Assembly: GCA_001247695.2 (NCBI GenBank)
Contig: LGRX02030451.1
Location: 1 to 26,082, forward strand
Length of the DNA: 26,082 nt
Reading direction: 5' to 3'
DNA from: Cymbomonas tetramitiformis
Taxonomy: Eukaryota; Chlorophyta; Pyramimonadophyceae; Pyramimonadales; Pyramimonadaceae
In this document: piece by piece, positions 17,369 to 26,082 of the stretch
Position numbering within the stretch: the stretch's first letter is position 1
Layout of the letters: each line of letters opens with the position of its first letter
The notes under the pieces: model-generated
The model's database searches: none
What the model saw: only the letters and a program-made list of their open reading frames with translations
What the model was told of the DNA's origin: nothing
Program-made: the position numbers and the translations under genes

Positions 17369-18676
17369 TCACGACGACGAACCTCCTCTGCCGCTCACGC
17401 TGCCAAATTCCCCATTCATTTCCTGTCTTAGGTCAGCAAGTGGAAAAAGTTTCGATGGCTCTGTTTTGATATATGTGGTACCTTTTCCAGGGTTTAGTAG
17501 TTTAGGCTTTTCTGAGATTTCTTCAGCGATGATTTTCCTTAGTTCGCTATCTTGGGTTGTTCTAAGACTATACAAACTATTATTATGTCCTGGGCATTCA
17601 AGTTGGATGTGTTCGAAGGTGCATTTTGTATTCTGTTGGCAGTAGGGGCAGTTTTCAGTCCCGATTTTCCCCAGTTTAAATAAACGTGCTGGAGAGGCTT
17701 GAAGACCCAGGAGTTCTCTGCTTCTAGAAGCGGTGAAAGCTTTAGGTGTTATTTTGGAAATATCTTTAGTGGGGGCGGTGTTATTCTCGTTGAGCATTCT
17801 CAGGTACTTCCCTTGAGACTGTAGAGTTCTCCAATTATGATAGTGTGAGAGTCGTTGAATTCTTCTAATGTGACTACGGATATCGCCTAAAATAGGGACC
17901 TCAAAAAAGAATAACGAGAAGGGCAGTTTCTCGGCATGGTCGTAGCGGGAGATGTCTAAACAGCCCCCTCTGAATGAGGCTCTTTTAGCAGTACGGTCCA
18001 CTCTGTCATGGACTTTGTCATTATTGTGACCCCTAATCCATTTATTAAGGATGATTTTACTGTGGTCTCCTTCACTGTAGAAGCCAAGTTCTTCTAACAG
18101 TAGGCGAACAGCCTGCACATCTCTGCGATTAGCTTCACGTAGTTTGTCCCGAGCACTCATGGATCTGCCATCCTTTGTTACATCATATATTGCGGCCATG
18201 GAGTCAATGGCATGTACCATTGGAGTCATGGATTTGAGGAGTTTCTCTTTTTGTTCTGTGAGTAGAAATCGCAGTCCCGCAATTTCAGCAGATGTGCTAC
18301 TCGGGTTTTGGATATCTTCCTTGATAAGAAGCCCCGGTGCGGCGAAAGTTCTTGAGGGGGGGATATTCATCTTCCGAACAAGTGGCATTCCGTTGTCAAA
18401 GTTTTTTATGGCATATGTTGCACCACTGCATGCTGATTTTTTGCCAGCAAATAGAGAACCATCGCTTGCCATATCATAATCTTCCATTTGTTTGCTCTTT
18501 TCGGCGTTGGGGGTAGATTCTTCTTCTGAGTCGCCAGGGCAGCTATATTCACTTTCTTCTTCCGCAGTTTTGTTTTTCATTCCGGCAATAATGGTCTCAT
18601 ACTGTCTGTCTGAGATGTAATCATAGTGTGAGTTAATATCACTGACTTTAGCAAGGACAGAAGAGGGCGGGTCCAT
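17369..18676 (-). CDS. RNase H and zinc-finger part of the non-LTR element, 435 aa
   Basis: In phase with the RT ORF; the frame is open from 18826, directly after its TAA, giving 50 more codons before the ATG at 18676. RNase H residues can be traced: D72 (ASDGSLFAG), E131 (SAEIAGL), D158 (HAIDSMAAI), and H217 and D227 (WIRGHNNDKVHDRVDRTAK). The catalytic set therefore appears intact. A finger C343-x2-C346-x9-H356-x4-C361 (CPYCQ...FEHIQLEC) matches the zf-RVT type found after RT in plant and algal elements. The last residues (GRGGSSS) fall in GC-rich DNA and may be flank rather than native C-terminus. As a separate protein it would need its own start; a fusion with RT by readthrough, or an inactivating stop, is more likely. 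Confidence 0.85.
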   Translation of the reverse strand: MDPPSSVLAKVSDINSHYDYISDRQYETIIAGMKNKTAEEESEYSCPGDSEEESTPNAEKSKQMEDYDMASDGSLFAGKKSACSGATYAIKNFDNGMPLVRKMNIPPSRTFAAPGLLIKEDIQNPSSTSAEIAGLRFLLTEQKEKLLKSMTPMVHAIDSMAAIYDVTKDGRSMSARDKLREANRRDVQAVRLLLEELGFYSEGDHSKIILNKWIRGHNNDKVHDRVDRTAKRASFRGGCLDISRYDHAEKLPFSLFFFEVPILGDIRSHIRRIQRLSHYHNWRTLQSQGKYLRMLNENNTAPTKDISKITPKAFTASRSRELLGLQASPARLFKLGKIGTENCPYCQQNTKCTFEHIQLECPGHNNSLYSLRTTQDSELRKIIAEEISEKPKLLNPGKGTTYIKTEPSKLFPLADLRQEMNGEFGSVSGRGGSSS

Positions 18677-18826
18677 ATGGTCATTATATTCGAAAATAGA
18701 ACCTGCTGGAATTAGGATGCAACCGTCATTGGTGATGCTATATTCAAAGTCGTATTGAAAACTGTTGGTTCCTTCGATTCTGACAAAGACATTAGGGTTT
18801 ATGTCATTGTTATTGTATTCTGTATA

Positions 18827-18829
18827 TTA
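18827..18829 (-). other. Single in-frame TAA between RT and RNase H
   Basis: The minus-strand context is ATGTCAATA-TAA-TATACAGAA. Everything on either side is open in this same frame, about 969 codons before and 485 after. Confidence 0.85.
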
Positions 18830-21736
18830 TATTGACATGGCCTCTAAGTCAATATTGGTAATGTGAATAAGAGAGATGGAATCTCGGTCACCATTTCCTT
18901 TCCAATGAAACTCACCCGTGTCGGGGGGTACTATGTTGTCTCTATATTGTTTCTTGACATATCTGGCCTGTGGGTCCAAATCTACAGGGTTTTGAAGCAT
19001 TTCCTTTTCGATTTCGGTTAGCCATCCAGGGGGTCTATTACCGTTCAGCCTGAAAAAGCCTTTGCTTTCTTGCCAGTTTTTTAACATTCCACCGCAGGGA
19101 GTCAGAAAGGAACCTGTGTGCTTGAGGTTATATTTTTGAATTGCGGAGGTAACATTCCTCGACATGTAGAGTTGTCTAGGAAGGGTGGTGATTAATGTGG
19201 TTTCACCCGCTTCATTTTCAGGGTAATTTTTAGAGTCGATAGCGTATCCAAGTTTTGCCATAATGTGACCTGTACGCCTGAACCAGTTAAAGCGTTTGTC
19301 TTTTGTGTGACTGTAGGTTGCATAGTGTGATAAGGGGAAGCCCGAGATGGCATTTTTACTCATTTCGTTGTTCATGTTTTGAATTATTATTTTAAGCCAT
19401 AGATTACTGTTTCTACGGTATAGTGAGATGAGGTGGGGATCAGTGATGCGGTCCGTGTGGTTGTGTTGCCAATATTCGTGTTCCTCTGCAGAACATAGGG
19501 TGTTAATAGTTTCAGTAATACACGACGCGGTTACAATATCGAAGACACTATCAATACCGTACCCGCCCTGGCAGGCTGCTGTCCAGATTATTTGGTGATT
19601 AGTGTCCACTGGGCAGCCCAGGTATTTGATTATAAACGAAGCTATCATTTTGTTCAATTCAATTGCGACATTCTTTGAGGAGTTGGCAATTGCTGAGGTA
19701 ACTTTAAGGGGGTACGCCATCCTCGGAACTACAACCGCATTTATAACATATCTTAGCTGGTGTAAAGTCATGTGTTGCAGTTGGATGGATATTAGAGTAG
19801 ATTTAAGTCTGTCGATAAGGATTTCCGCCTGTTTGTCCCATTCCCCGTTTAGTGCAAACCATACTCCGAGGTATCTGTTTACCTCTTTGCTGTTGGAGAA
19901 ATCGAGAAAATCTGGTGACTCAGGGGGTATCCATTTCGAATCAATGGAAGGACTTGAGTCATTGGTATTGGGCTCCAGATGACCCCCTGAGATGAGTAAA
20001 TCATCGGATGGGTCATATCGTGTTACCATTTTGCCCTGGGATTTGATGCGCTTTCTGTAAGAGTATTTGGATTTCTTAACATTGATGGGAATACCGATGA
20101 AGCTCATAAACTCATTAACTATACCTAGCATGTCTTGAACTTCGTCTTTAGTTTTCCCCACGAGAATGATGTCATCACAGAAGAACCGTGCAAAGATATT
20201 TAAAGGGGTGTCCTTTTCTAATAGGTTTTGGGAGGGAGGAATAACATTATTTCCTGGTTTGTCTGGTCTATGGCGTTCCGAGTTCAGTTCGTATCCATAT
20301 GTGGTTCCTGTCGGGTTTGCACCGTTTGCTCTTTTTGCTAACCAAATTGCCAGAATGTCCATAATGGCTACAAACCTTAGTGGGCTCAAAACTTCTCCCT
20401 GAGGAACTCCACATTCGAGGGACCATTCATCTGTGAGGCCTTCTTCGGTAAGTACCATTCTAGAGGCATCATTGGTGATGTCTGAGATGATGTTAATTAT
20501 TTGTGATGGGAGTCCTAACTTTCTGAGCGCTAAATTGCTCATCCAGAATTCGGCTCTGTCAAATGCTTGTTTGAGGTCCAGGTAAACTACGTGGAGGTCT
20601 TTGTCGTATCTATTGGCATCCGAAATTACTTCATTCAAAATTTGGAGTGAGTCATCTATGTTTTTATTCGGAAGAAAGGCATCTTGAATGGGAAAGAGAA
20701 TGGGGTGGGTGTTGAGTATTGTTTTGAGACGGTTAGCAATTATTGTATTAAATAGTTTAAGACCCGTTTCCAACATTGTGAGGGGTCTGGAATTATCTAT
20801 TGTACATGGTGCAGAGGGGTTTTTAGGGATTGGAAGGATGACTCCAGATTTTGCACTCTTTGGAAATCTCCCAGTTATAAGAATGTGGTTAAAAAGTGAG
20901 ACAGTAACTTCTTGAAAATTCTCTGGGCCCTTGATCCACTGCGAGTATCTCATCCCTGAGGGTCCTGGTGCTGTAGAGATACCACAGTCCGAGTATGCTT
21001 GTTGAAGTTCTTTGTGCGTGATTTCTGTCAATAGTCTCGCGGCGGCCGTATCGGGGATTTTAGGGCTATCCTTGAGAATGTCAGTGAGCCACTGTGGGAG
21101 TTCATCTGGCTCATTCGGGTTAGTAGAAAATAATTTTTTATTTTTGTATTCATCTAGTGTTGTGTTTAGTCTTTCTGTTTTTGTCTCAGGTATCTTTCCA
21201 TCACTACCTGGGGTTGCGGCTGCACCTTTTTCAGTAGGTTTCATCTTTCCCATGACTGTGTCTAGACGAAACCTTGAAAGGTTAGTTGAGAAAAGATGCT
21301 GCAGGGCTTCTTTTTCTCGAAGTTTGCGTCGTTCAATGTCTGTGTCTCTGCTTTTCTGAAAAGCATTTCTGATTATTACATAATTTTCATGCAATCGTAA
21401 TCTCCATGTGGCTGCTGCTTCATTGTGTTTGGGTTGGAGCGAGGCAAACGCGGGTAGTGTGCGGGCAGCCTTTTTGGCTTGCTTTGGAATGTTGCTAACA
21501 TGAGTTCTTGTATCCAAATATTTGATGGTGCGGCGTACTGTGTTTAGCCATTTGTATATATAGTTAGATACTGCTGATGGTTTTTCGGACCTCCCAGTTT
21601 TGTTCAGATTCTTGGTGCCAAAGGCGTCACTTGCCGCCTGATGTGCCAATTTGTGCAGGGTATCCCATGTCGCGTCAGGGTGCATTTCCTTGAGGCCAGT
21701 GCCGCCGTTTCTAGCTGCTTCCGATCCATTTTCCAT
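18827..21736 (-). CDS. Non-LTR reverse transcriptase, 969 aa
   Basis: The ATG at 21736 is used; the frame is open a little further upstream (to a TAG near 21820) without another ATG. The first 230 residues are basic and of unknown function, with no endonuclease motif seen. The RT palm has SGMRYSQWIKGPENF, VVYLDLKQAFDRA (about 385), CGVPQGEVLSPLRF (about 445) and the catalytic box FCDD at 519-522, a variant of the usual FADD. The rest is the thumb and a long C-terminal region typical of these elements. The product would copy the element's RNA at the target site in the nucleus. It stops at TAA 18829-18827, after which the same frame continues into the RNase H ORF. Confidence 0.9.
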   Translation of the reverse strand: MENGSEAARNGGTGLKEMHPDATWDTLHKLAHQAASDAFGTKNLNKTGRSEKPSAVSNYIYKWLNTVRRTIKYLDTRTHVSNIPKQAKKAARTLPAFASLQPKHNEAAATWRLRLHENYVIIRNAFQKSRDTDIERRKLREKEALQHLFSTNLSRFRLDTVMGKMKPTEKGAAATPGSDGKIPETKTERLNTTLDEYKNKKLFSTNPNEPDELPQWLTDILKDSPKIPDTAAARLLTEITHKELQQAYSDCGISTAPGPSGMRYSQWIKGPENFQEVTVSLFNHILITGRFPKSAKSGVILPIPKNPSAPCTIDNSRPLTMLETGLKLFNTIIANRLKTILNTHPILFPIQDAFLPNKNIDDSLQILNEVISDANRYDKDLHVVYLDLKQAFDRAEFWMSNLALRKLGLPSQIINIISDITNDASRMVLTEEGLTDEWSLECGVPQGEVLSPLRFVAIMDILAIWLAKRANGANPTGTTYGYELNSERHRPDKPGNNVIPPSQNLLEKDTPLNIFARFFCDDIILVGKTKDEVQDMLGIVNEFMSFIGIPINVKKSKYSYRKRIKSQGKMVTRYDPSDDLLISGGHLEPNTNDSSPSIDSKWIPPESPDFLDFSNSKEVNRYLGVWFALNGEWDKQAEILIDRLKSTLISIQLQHMTLHQLRYVINAVVVPRMAYPLKVTSAIANSSKNVAIELNKMIASFIIKYLGCPVDTNHQIIWTAACQGGYGIDSVFDIVTASCITETINTLCSAEEHEYWQHNHTDRITDPHLISLYRRNSNLWLKIIIQNMNNEMSKNAISGFPLSHYATYSHTKDKRFNWFRRTGHIMAKLGYAIDSKNYPENEAGETTLITTLPRQLYMSRNVTSAIQKYNLKHTGSFLTPCGGMLKNWQESKGFFRLNGNRPPGWLTEIEKEMLQNPVDLDPQARYVKKQYRDNIVPPDTGEFHWKGNGDRDSISLIHITNIDLEAMSI

Positions 21737-22488
21737 TTCGAGTGTGCTATGATTGTAGTCGTTCAGTGTAAGACACCCAGCCAGTAGCGTATTGGAATAA
21801 ATGGGCGGTGCAGTCTATTTTTTCCGAATGCATCTTAAAGATGGGTTCTCCAACTCAGGCTCCGATCTGACGTTGGAGTGCTGCCTTGCTGCTTCGCCTT
21901 ACTTTCCGCTCTTTTTCTCGCCATTCCTACCCAACGGGAGCGGATCGGACAAGGTGACTGGGCGGTCATCCGATTTACGGGGAATCCGCAGGATCAACAG
22001 TATCACTGCCAATCGCAGAAGCGTGCGTACCGGTGACACTTCGTGCGTAGTGGGTTATGGGCATGCGTAGTGCGTATTGGTATTCGCGGTATTATTCCTA
22101 CGCACTACGCACGAAAAGTACCTGCGTATTTTAGTACCTGAGGAAAGCCCATACGATAGCCCTGCTGAAACCCCGACATTATAAATTATTCGTCTAACGA
22201 GAAAAACGTAAACTGAAACTAAAGCGAGCGCGGGCACCGTAGCCTGCGCTGGCTATGGCTTCGCTTGAGCGGAAAATCCTCATTCATACGACAGCGACAG
22301 GCGAAGACACCCCCACATGTGTTGCGTTGGATAGAACAAGTCGGTAATTGATATAACAACGCCACTTTTCAATCTCAAGTATAAATCGCTTTTGAGCACG
22401 CACAACCGCGCGCTAGGCCACACTTTCCCGTTGGCGCACCCGCATATTTACACTCCAACTGGAAAAGCAGGTTTTGAGCGTTCCCAGC
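21737..22488. other. Non-coding flank upstream of the sorting nexin
   Basis: This holds the right flank of the non-LTR element (to about 21820), GC-richer unique DNA, the inverted repeat at 22040-22115 and the presumed promoter and 5' UTR of the sorting nexin. No TATA box is convincing and I see no gene. Confidence 0.5.
22040..22115. repeat. Compound inverted repeat
   Basis: TTCGTGCGTAGTG (22040-22052) is the exact reverse complement of 22103-22115, and GCGTAGTGCGTA (22065-22076) is that of 22099-22110. Two left arms thus compete for one right arm, with a 22-nt loop for the inner pair. It could be a remnant of a small inverted-repeat element. Confidence 0.75.
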
Positions 22489-25400
22489 ATGTTTGAGTCG
22501 ATGTATTCCTCCGTGTTCGGATCTTCGAACGCGGTTGCTGCAAAAGACGCTCCGGTGCGGTAACAATTTCTAGTCCGAATGTTCAACACTGCCAATGGAC
22601 ACGTTTTTTGGAGTTCCGTAGCATATGAATCAGCTTTCAACGATCAACTGTTGCCTAAGTATCTTTCAGGCATATAAGGGGCGCTGCTCTTTCATGAACC
22701 GTGATATTCTTCCACTTAACATTTCCTAACGAACTTTGCAGAGATCTTTCGTGTATGAAGATCCAGACTTGGTACCGGCCCCAACTCCAGTGACAGCACC
22801 TTCCGGATATGAACATAATCTGCACACGATGAAAATCGAAGTCTCGAAGCCAGAGCTTGTGACTCATAATGGCATGACATACCACGTGATATATCACATA
22901 CAAAGTTGGACGACACTCCCACAGTACGACTTTGCCCATTTACTTCCTTGACTTTTCCTCCCCTATCACTCAGCTATGTCGTCATCATAGTTTACCTACG
23001 TTGCCCCGCAGTTCATTCGCGTTTTCGCTCAAGACGCAAGCCTGGCAGGTATGCAAGTCAAGAAGTTAAGGTTTACCGACGCTACAGTGACTTCGAGTGG
23101 CTTCGAGGAAAATTACGTGAAACCTTCCCAGGTGACTCTCTGTACGACTGTAAAGCGAAGGTTTGCGGTGTCTGCTCTGTACACTGCATACGCTTGCACG
23201 GGTCCCCGCCAAGGCATCGGCCACCAGGACATCAGACTCGGCCACACGTTGTTAAGGGCGTGCAGACTTGCTTGACCAAGGGCTTTGGCATACGGCACGA
23301 AACTCACAGGATTCTCTCTGCTCCTTCATAAAGCTTCAATGCCGGAAACGACTTTTTGCTACTGCACCTCATAACTCGGTAGGGTGGGTCGGCGCAGGTG
23401 TTATCATTCCGCACATTCCGGAGAAAGTGATGATATCTACCGATTTGGAGTCTGAGGAAGTGCAGGATCGATTGGTCGGACTGCAACTTTTCGTGGCGAA
23501 GGTACGATTCGTGTAAAGCGAGCAGCTTTGCTCTGCCACCCCTTCCCGTCGGGGAACCTGACTCACCTATCGTCGCTCTGCCAATCCCTCCTAAACCAAC
23601 GTTTACTCCCTCCTTCCGCGAACCTTCACTTCCTTCCTTCGCAAACATCCGTCGATGTTCGTTGTGAAATTCTTCACATGGTATCGTCCCATCCTCTCGT
23701 GATGCTCTCGTGATGCTCTCGTGATGGCCGTTGGAGGGACGTTGTTCACTCTCGTTACGGCTGCTTAATGTTTTTTCGCTTCTTGTCGGACCAGCATAAT
23801 GCCGGCACGTTGTTCTCTCCCCTATCCCACAGCCTGTGGATTAGTACGACGGTGACTTTGCCCTTTATCTTCTCACCGCCGGCTATCAGCGCATTAATAC
23901 GGCGGCGGGGAGGACTGCTCCTGGCAGGTTGCAATCCATCCTCTGTTGCGCACGAGTGCGGACTTGCAGAAGTTCCTAGAGTCTGGCTCGTCCGAGGTGA
24001 ATCCGATCCTGTTGCCGTCCGTGTCTCCCTCAACCCGGCCTATGCAATATCCGGCTCCTTACAGTGGCCTGCACCCCTTTGTCAAACCCCTTATCCAACC
24101 CTGCATCCGGAAGAACACCGGCCCTTCATCGGTCCCTTGATCCCGCCCTGTATTCGGAAGTACACTGCAGACGCACTGCGGTAGCCGCTTTCGCAGGCGC
24201 TCGGCGCTCGGACAGACCGCGGCCTTGACTTCCGATGGTGCTGGAACAGATCGCCCAGTGGCACGAGCGGGGCACAATTGGAGATATGTTAAGCTCATTC
24301 AACAATATGTTCGGTGCGAGGCTGCCTCCTGCACCTCCAGCACAAGCACGGCGCCGTTCGTCCTCGAGCATAGGCATCCTGGTTGACGGATCAGCTGCAG
24401 CTGAAGCTGTTGTAACCCAACGTCGCAGCCCTGCTGCCCGGGGCGCTTTCACAAAGCACCGCACCTTGAAGTAGCTGAATCGCAGGCTGCTCGGGTGAAA
24501 CGAATAAGTCAGCCCTGTTGATCTGTGGATTCGGCCTTGATCACCCCCTCACCACCTCGTTCACAATCCTGCGGCCTGTGGGTCATGATCTGTACCAATT
24601 CGCAGATCGTATGCTTGAGGATGCCCTACTGCGGCATCCCGTTTACAACCCTTGTTCGATGTTAGTGCACCTTTCCGCGCGGCACCTCTCCGCCTCCCTC
24701 CTGTGGCTCTCAGGCGCTCGCTTGGTGGGGGTGGCCGCCACAGAAACCACGTCGACGTATGTGTCGTCGGGCTCGAGGCAAGCGCTGGCGCCAGCACCCG
24801 AGAGCACGAGCTTCGATGAAGAGGACTGGGGTGACACCTACGACCCGGAGGTGGTGCAGGAGTACCTCCTCAGTCTGAACGGTAAGGAGTACCACCGGGG
24901 CTCTCGCTGCACACTTCCCCGCGTACACACTGTGCACCGGTAAGCAATTCCGGCTCCAGATACGCAAGGATCTTCTGCGGAATGGAAGGGGCTGCCATGA
25001 GCGTACTCCCAGGAGCCTCTTGTGGTATCGAACCGACTGCTGTTCGGGAGCAATCTTAAAAGCTGCTCGCCTGCTTCGCGCGCCTCTCCTGCAGCCCAAC
25101 AAGAGTCGTACAGGTTTGAACTTGGAGGTTGCTACGGTCAGCGTTCAGCATCCCATTCAAGGCTGCGAGCCAGTTTGAAGGCGGCTTGTTTATGGTGCGA
25201 GGCTGAGCCAGTTTCGAGGCGGCTTGTTTGCGGTGCGAGGGTGGAGCCAGTTTCAAGGCGGCTTGTTTGCGGTGCGAGGGTTGAGCCAGTTTCAAGGCGG
25301 CTTGTTTATGGTGCGAGGGTTGAGCCAGTTTCAAGGCGGCTTTTGTGCGAGGTTGAGCCAGTTTCAAGGCGGTTTGTTTGCGTGCGAGGGTGAGCCAGTT

Positions 25401-26017
25401 CAAGGCGGCTGCGAGGGGTAGAGCCAGTTTCAAGGCGGCTTGTTTGCGGTGCGAGGGTAGAGCCAGTTTCAAGGCGGCTTGTTTGCGGTGCGAGGGTAGA
25501 GCCAGTTTCAAGGCGGCTTGTTTGCGGTGCGAGGCTGTTGAGCAGTTTGTCTTGCCGAGATGGAGGAGCGTGTGAAAAAGATCATCGACATGCATGAGCT
25601 TAAGGTGAGGACGACTGGGCTGAAGCACCGCTTGCTTGACGCTTTGACGCGGTGCAGCTTGGCCCACTGCGCCTCAAACGCAGCTCTTCCAAACAGAGTA
25701 GCGATCGCTGGTCAGAGATGGGAGATTGCTTGTCACCCTAGTACCCCTAGTGCATTTCTGCCGGGCCCTGCCTGTGCCGGTCCAGGGGGAGGCTGGGATA
25801 CATGCGTTACACGGCGTGCTGACCTTTAATTCCGAAAGTGCTCTGCTTCTCGCCCTTGGATGTGTATCGTGTACCTCAGTATCACCAACCCTGCTGTCCT
25901 CGACTGGGGTTGTGCCTCCAGGCCTCCAGCCTGCTTGCTTTCTCACAGACCTTGATCGAGGTGGCCTCCACCGATAGCACAACCTCCGAGGTCAGACCTG
26001 GGAAGTGGTACACCAAG
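22489..26017 (+). CDS. Sorting nexin, PX-BAR (Vps5/SNX1 type), 3'-partial
   Basis: Proposed exons: 22489-22554, 22742-22923, 23049-23131, 23398-23501, 23928-23996, 24259-24313, 24744-24881, 25546-25604 and 25949-26017. All have GT-AG borders and compatible phases, and the gene continues past the edge. Exons 2-4 form the PX domain, which binds PI3P on endosomes: THNGMTYHVIYHIQ, then LPQYASQEVKVYRRYSDFEW, then FPG-VIIPHIPEK. Both RRYSDF and the Pro-rich PxxPxK loop are intact. VGLQLFVAK joined to VAIHPLLRTSADLQKFLES is the conserved link from PX to BAR. Later exons (acidic EEDWGDTYDPEVVQEYLLSL, then AEMEERVKKIIDMHELK) fit the start of a BAR coiled coil. The likely role is retromer-linked endosomal sorting. 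The PX assignment is firm. Exons 6-9 are less certain and a small exon may be missed before 25949. Confidence 0.8.
23694..23726. repeat. Short 11-bp repeat, three copies, in an intron
   Basis: TCTCGTGATGC is repeated three times, the last imperfect, inside the long intron between sorting nexin exons 4 and 5. No function is apparent. Confidence 0.8.
25169..25535. repeat. 39-bp minisatellite inside a sorting nexin intron
   Basis: About nine to ten units of the form GCCAGTTTCAAGGCGGCTTG followed by TTTGCGGTGCGAGGGTAGA, some shortened. The array occupies most of the intron between 24881 and 25546 and ends about ten bases before the next exon. Units of 39 bases keep frame, so open frames on both strands run through it. 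I treat these as by-products. Confidence 0.9.
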
Positions 26018-26082
26018 GTATGTCTACTCCAAGTTGCAGCACGCGAAGGAGGGGGGTGACAGAGCTCTAGCCGCATCGCGCG

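Larger units (their letters stand above)
17369..21736 (-). mobile_element. AT-rich non-LTR retrotransposon, interrupted
   Basis: Reading right to left, one frame encodes a non-LTR reverse transcriptase, then RNase H and a CCHC-type finger, broken once by TAA. No apurinic-type endonuclease is visible before the RT, and no poly(A) or 3' repeat is obvious on the left, so both ends are uncertain or truncated. The base composition is clearly more AT-rich than the flanks. Confidence 0.8.

Noticed and set aside
17112..17645. 177-aa plus-strand frame spanning the left edge of the non-LTR element
   Set aside because: Its second half is antisense to the RNase H ORF. The first half has plausible composition but no recognisable domain.
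25022..25667. Repeat proteins read on either strand of the 39-bp minisatellite
   Set aside because: By-product of a 39-bp (13-codon) unit; it lies within an intron of the sorting nexin.
1..26082. tRNA or rRNA genes
   Set aside because: I saw no cloverleaf with conserved arms and no rRNA-like stretch, though a structure search could find something I missed.

Overview
The window is nuclear DNA of a eukaryote. Coding frames are interrupted by GT-AG introns of about 56-660 bases, one gene is a multi-exon sorting nexin, and most of the rest is retroelements and tandem repeats. The Ty3-like element carries methyltransferase domains of a kind I associate with green algae, so a microalga (prasinophyte, chlorophyte or streptophyte) is the best guess. 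No single feature proves the taxon.

Layout. (1) 1-2286, minus strand: a large partial gene with a DUF7869-type, DDE-like core. It runs off the left edge. (2) 2374-3138: eighteen 42-bp units, each built around a near-perfect 28-nt palindrome, filling the space between two divergent genes. (3) 3192-7743, plus strand: a four-exon gene of unknown family with a long coiled coil, broken or shifted once at a T6 run. One of its introns looks as if it arose by tandem duplication. (4) 8168-8819: four nearly identical 163-bp repeats. (5) 8823-16504: a Ty3/gypsy-type retroelement without a visible 5' LTR, gag or protease. Its pol has the order RT, RNase H, C5-cytosine methyltransferase, integrase, PHD finger, second methyltransferase-like domain. 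The frame is cut once, by an in-frame TGA. A polypurine tract and a 745-bp candidate LTR follow, then a truncated second LTR copy. (6) 16724-17400: mixed sequence with a short repeat. (7) 17369-21736, minus strand: an AT-rich non-LTR element whose RT and RNase H/zinc-finger parts are in one frame, separated by a single TAA. (8) 21737-22488: non-coding flank with an inverted repeat. (9) 22489 to the right edge, plus strand: a sorting nexin (PX-BAR, Vps5/SNX1 type) with at least nine exons. It is the only ordinary cellular gene here, and a 39-bp minisatellite sits in one of its introns.

How the parts may work together. The two divergent genes around the palindrome array could form one mobile unit: a DDE-like protein, a coiled-coil partner, and an array of dyad binding sites that doubles as a bidirectional promoter. 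This is inference. In the Ty3-like element the PHD finger and two methyltransferase folds suggest that it reads and writes chromatin or DNA marks. The copy here looks damaged: the catalytic Glu of cytosine-methyltransferase motif VI is missing, and there is one stop codon.
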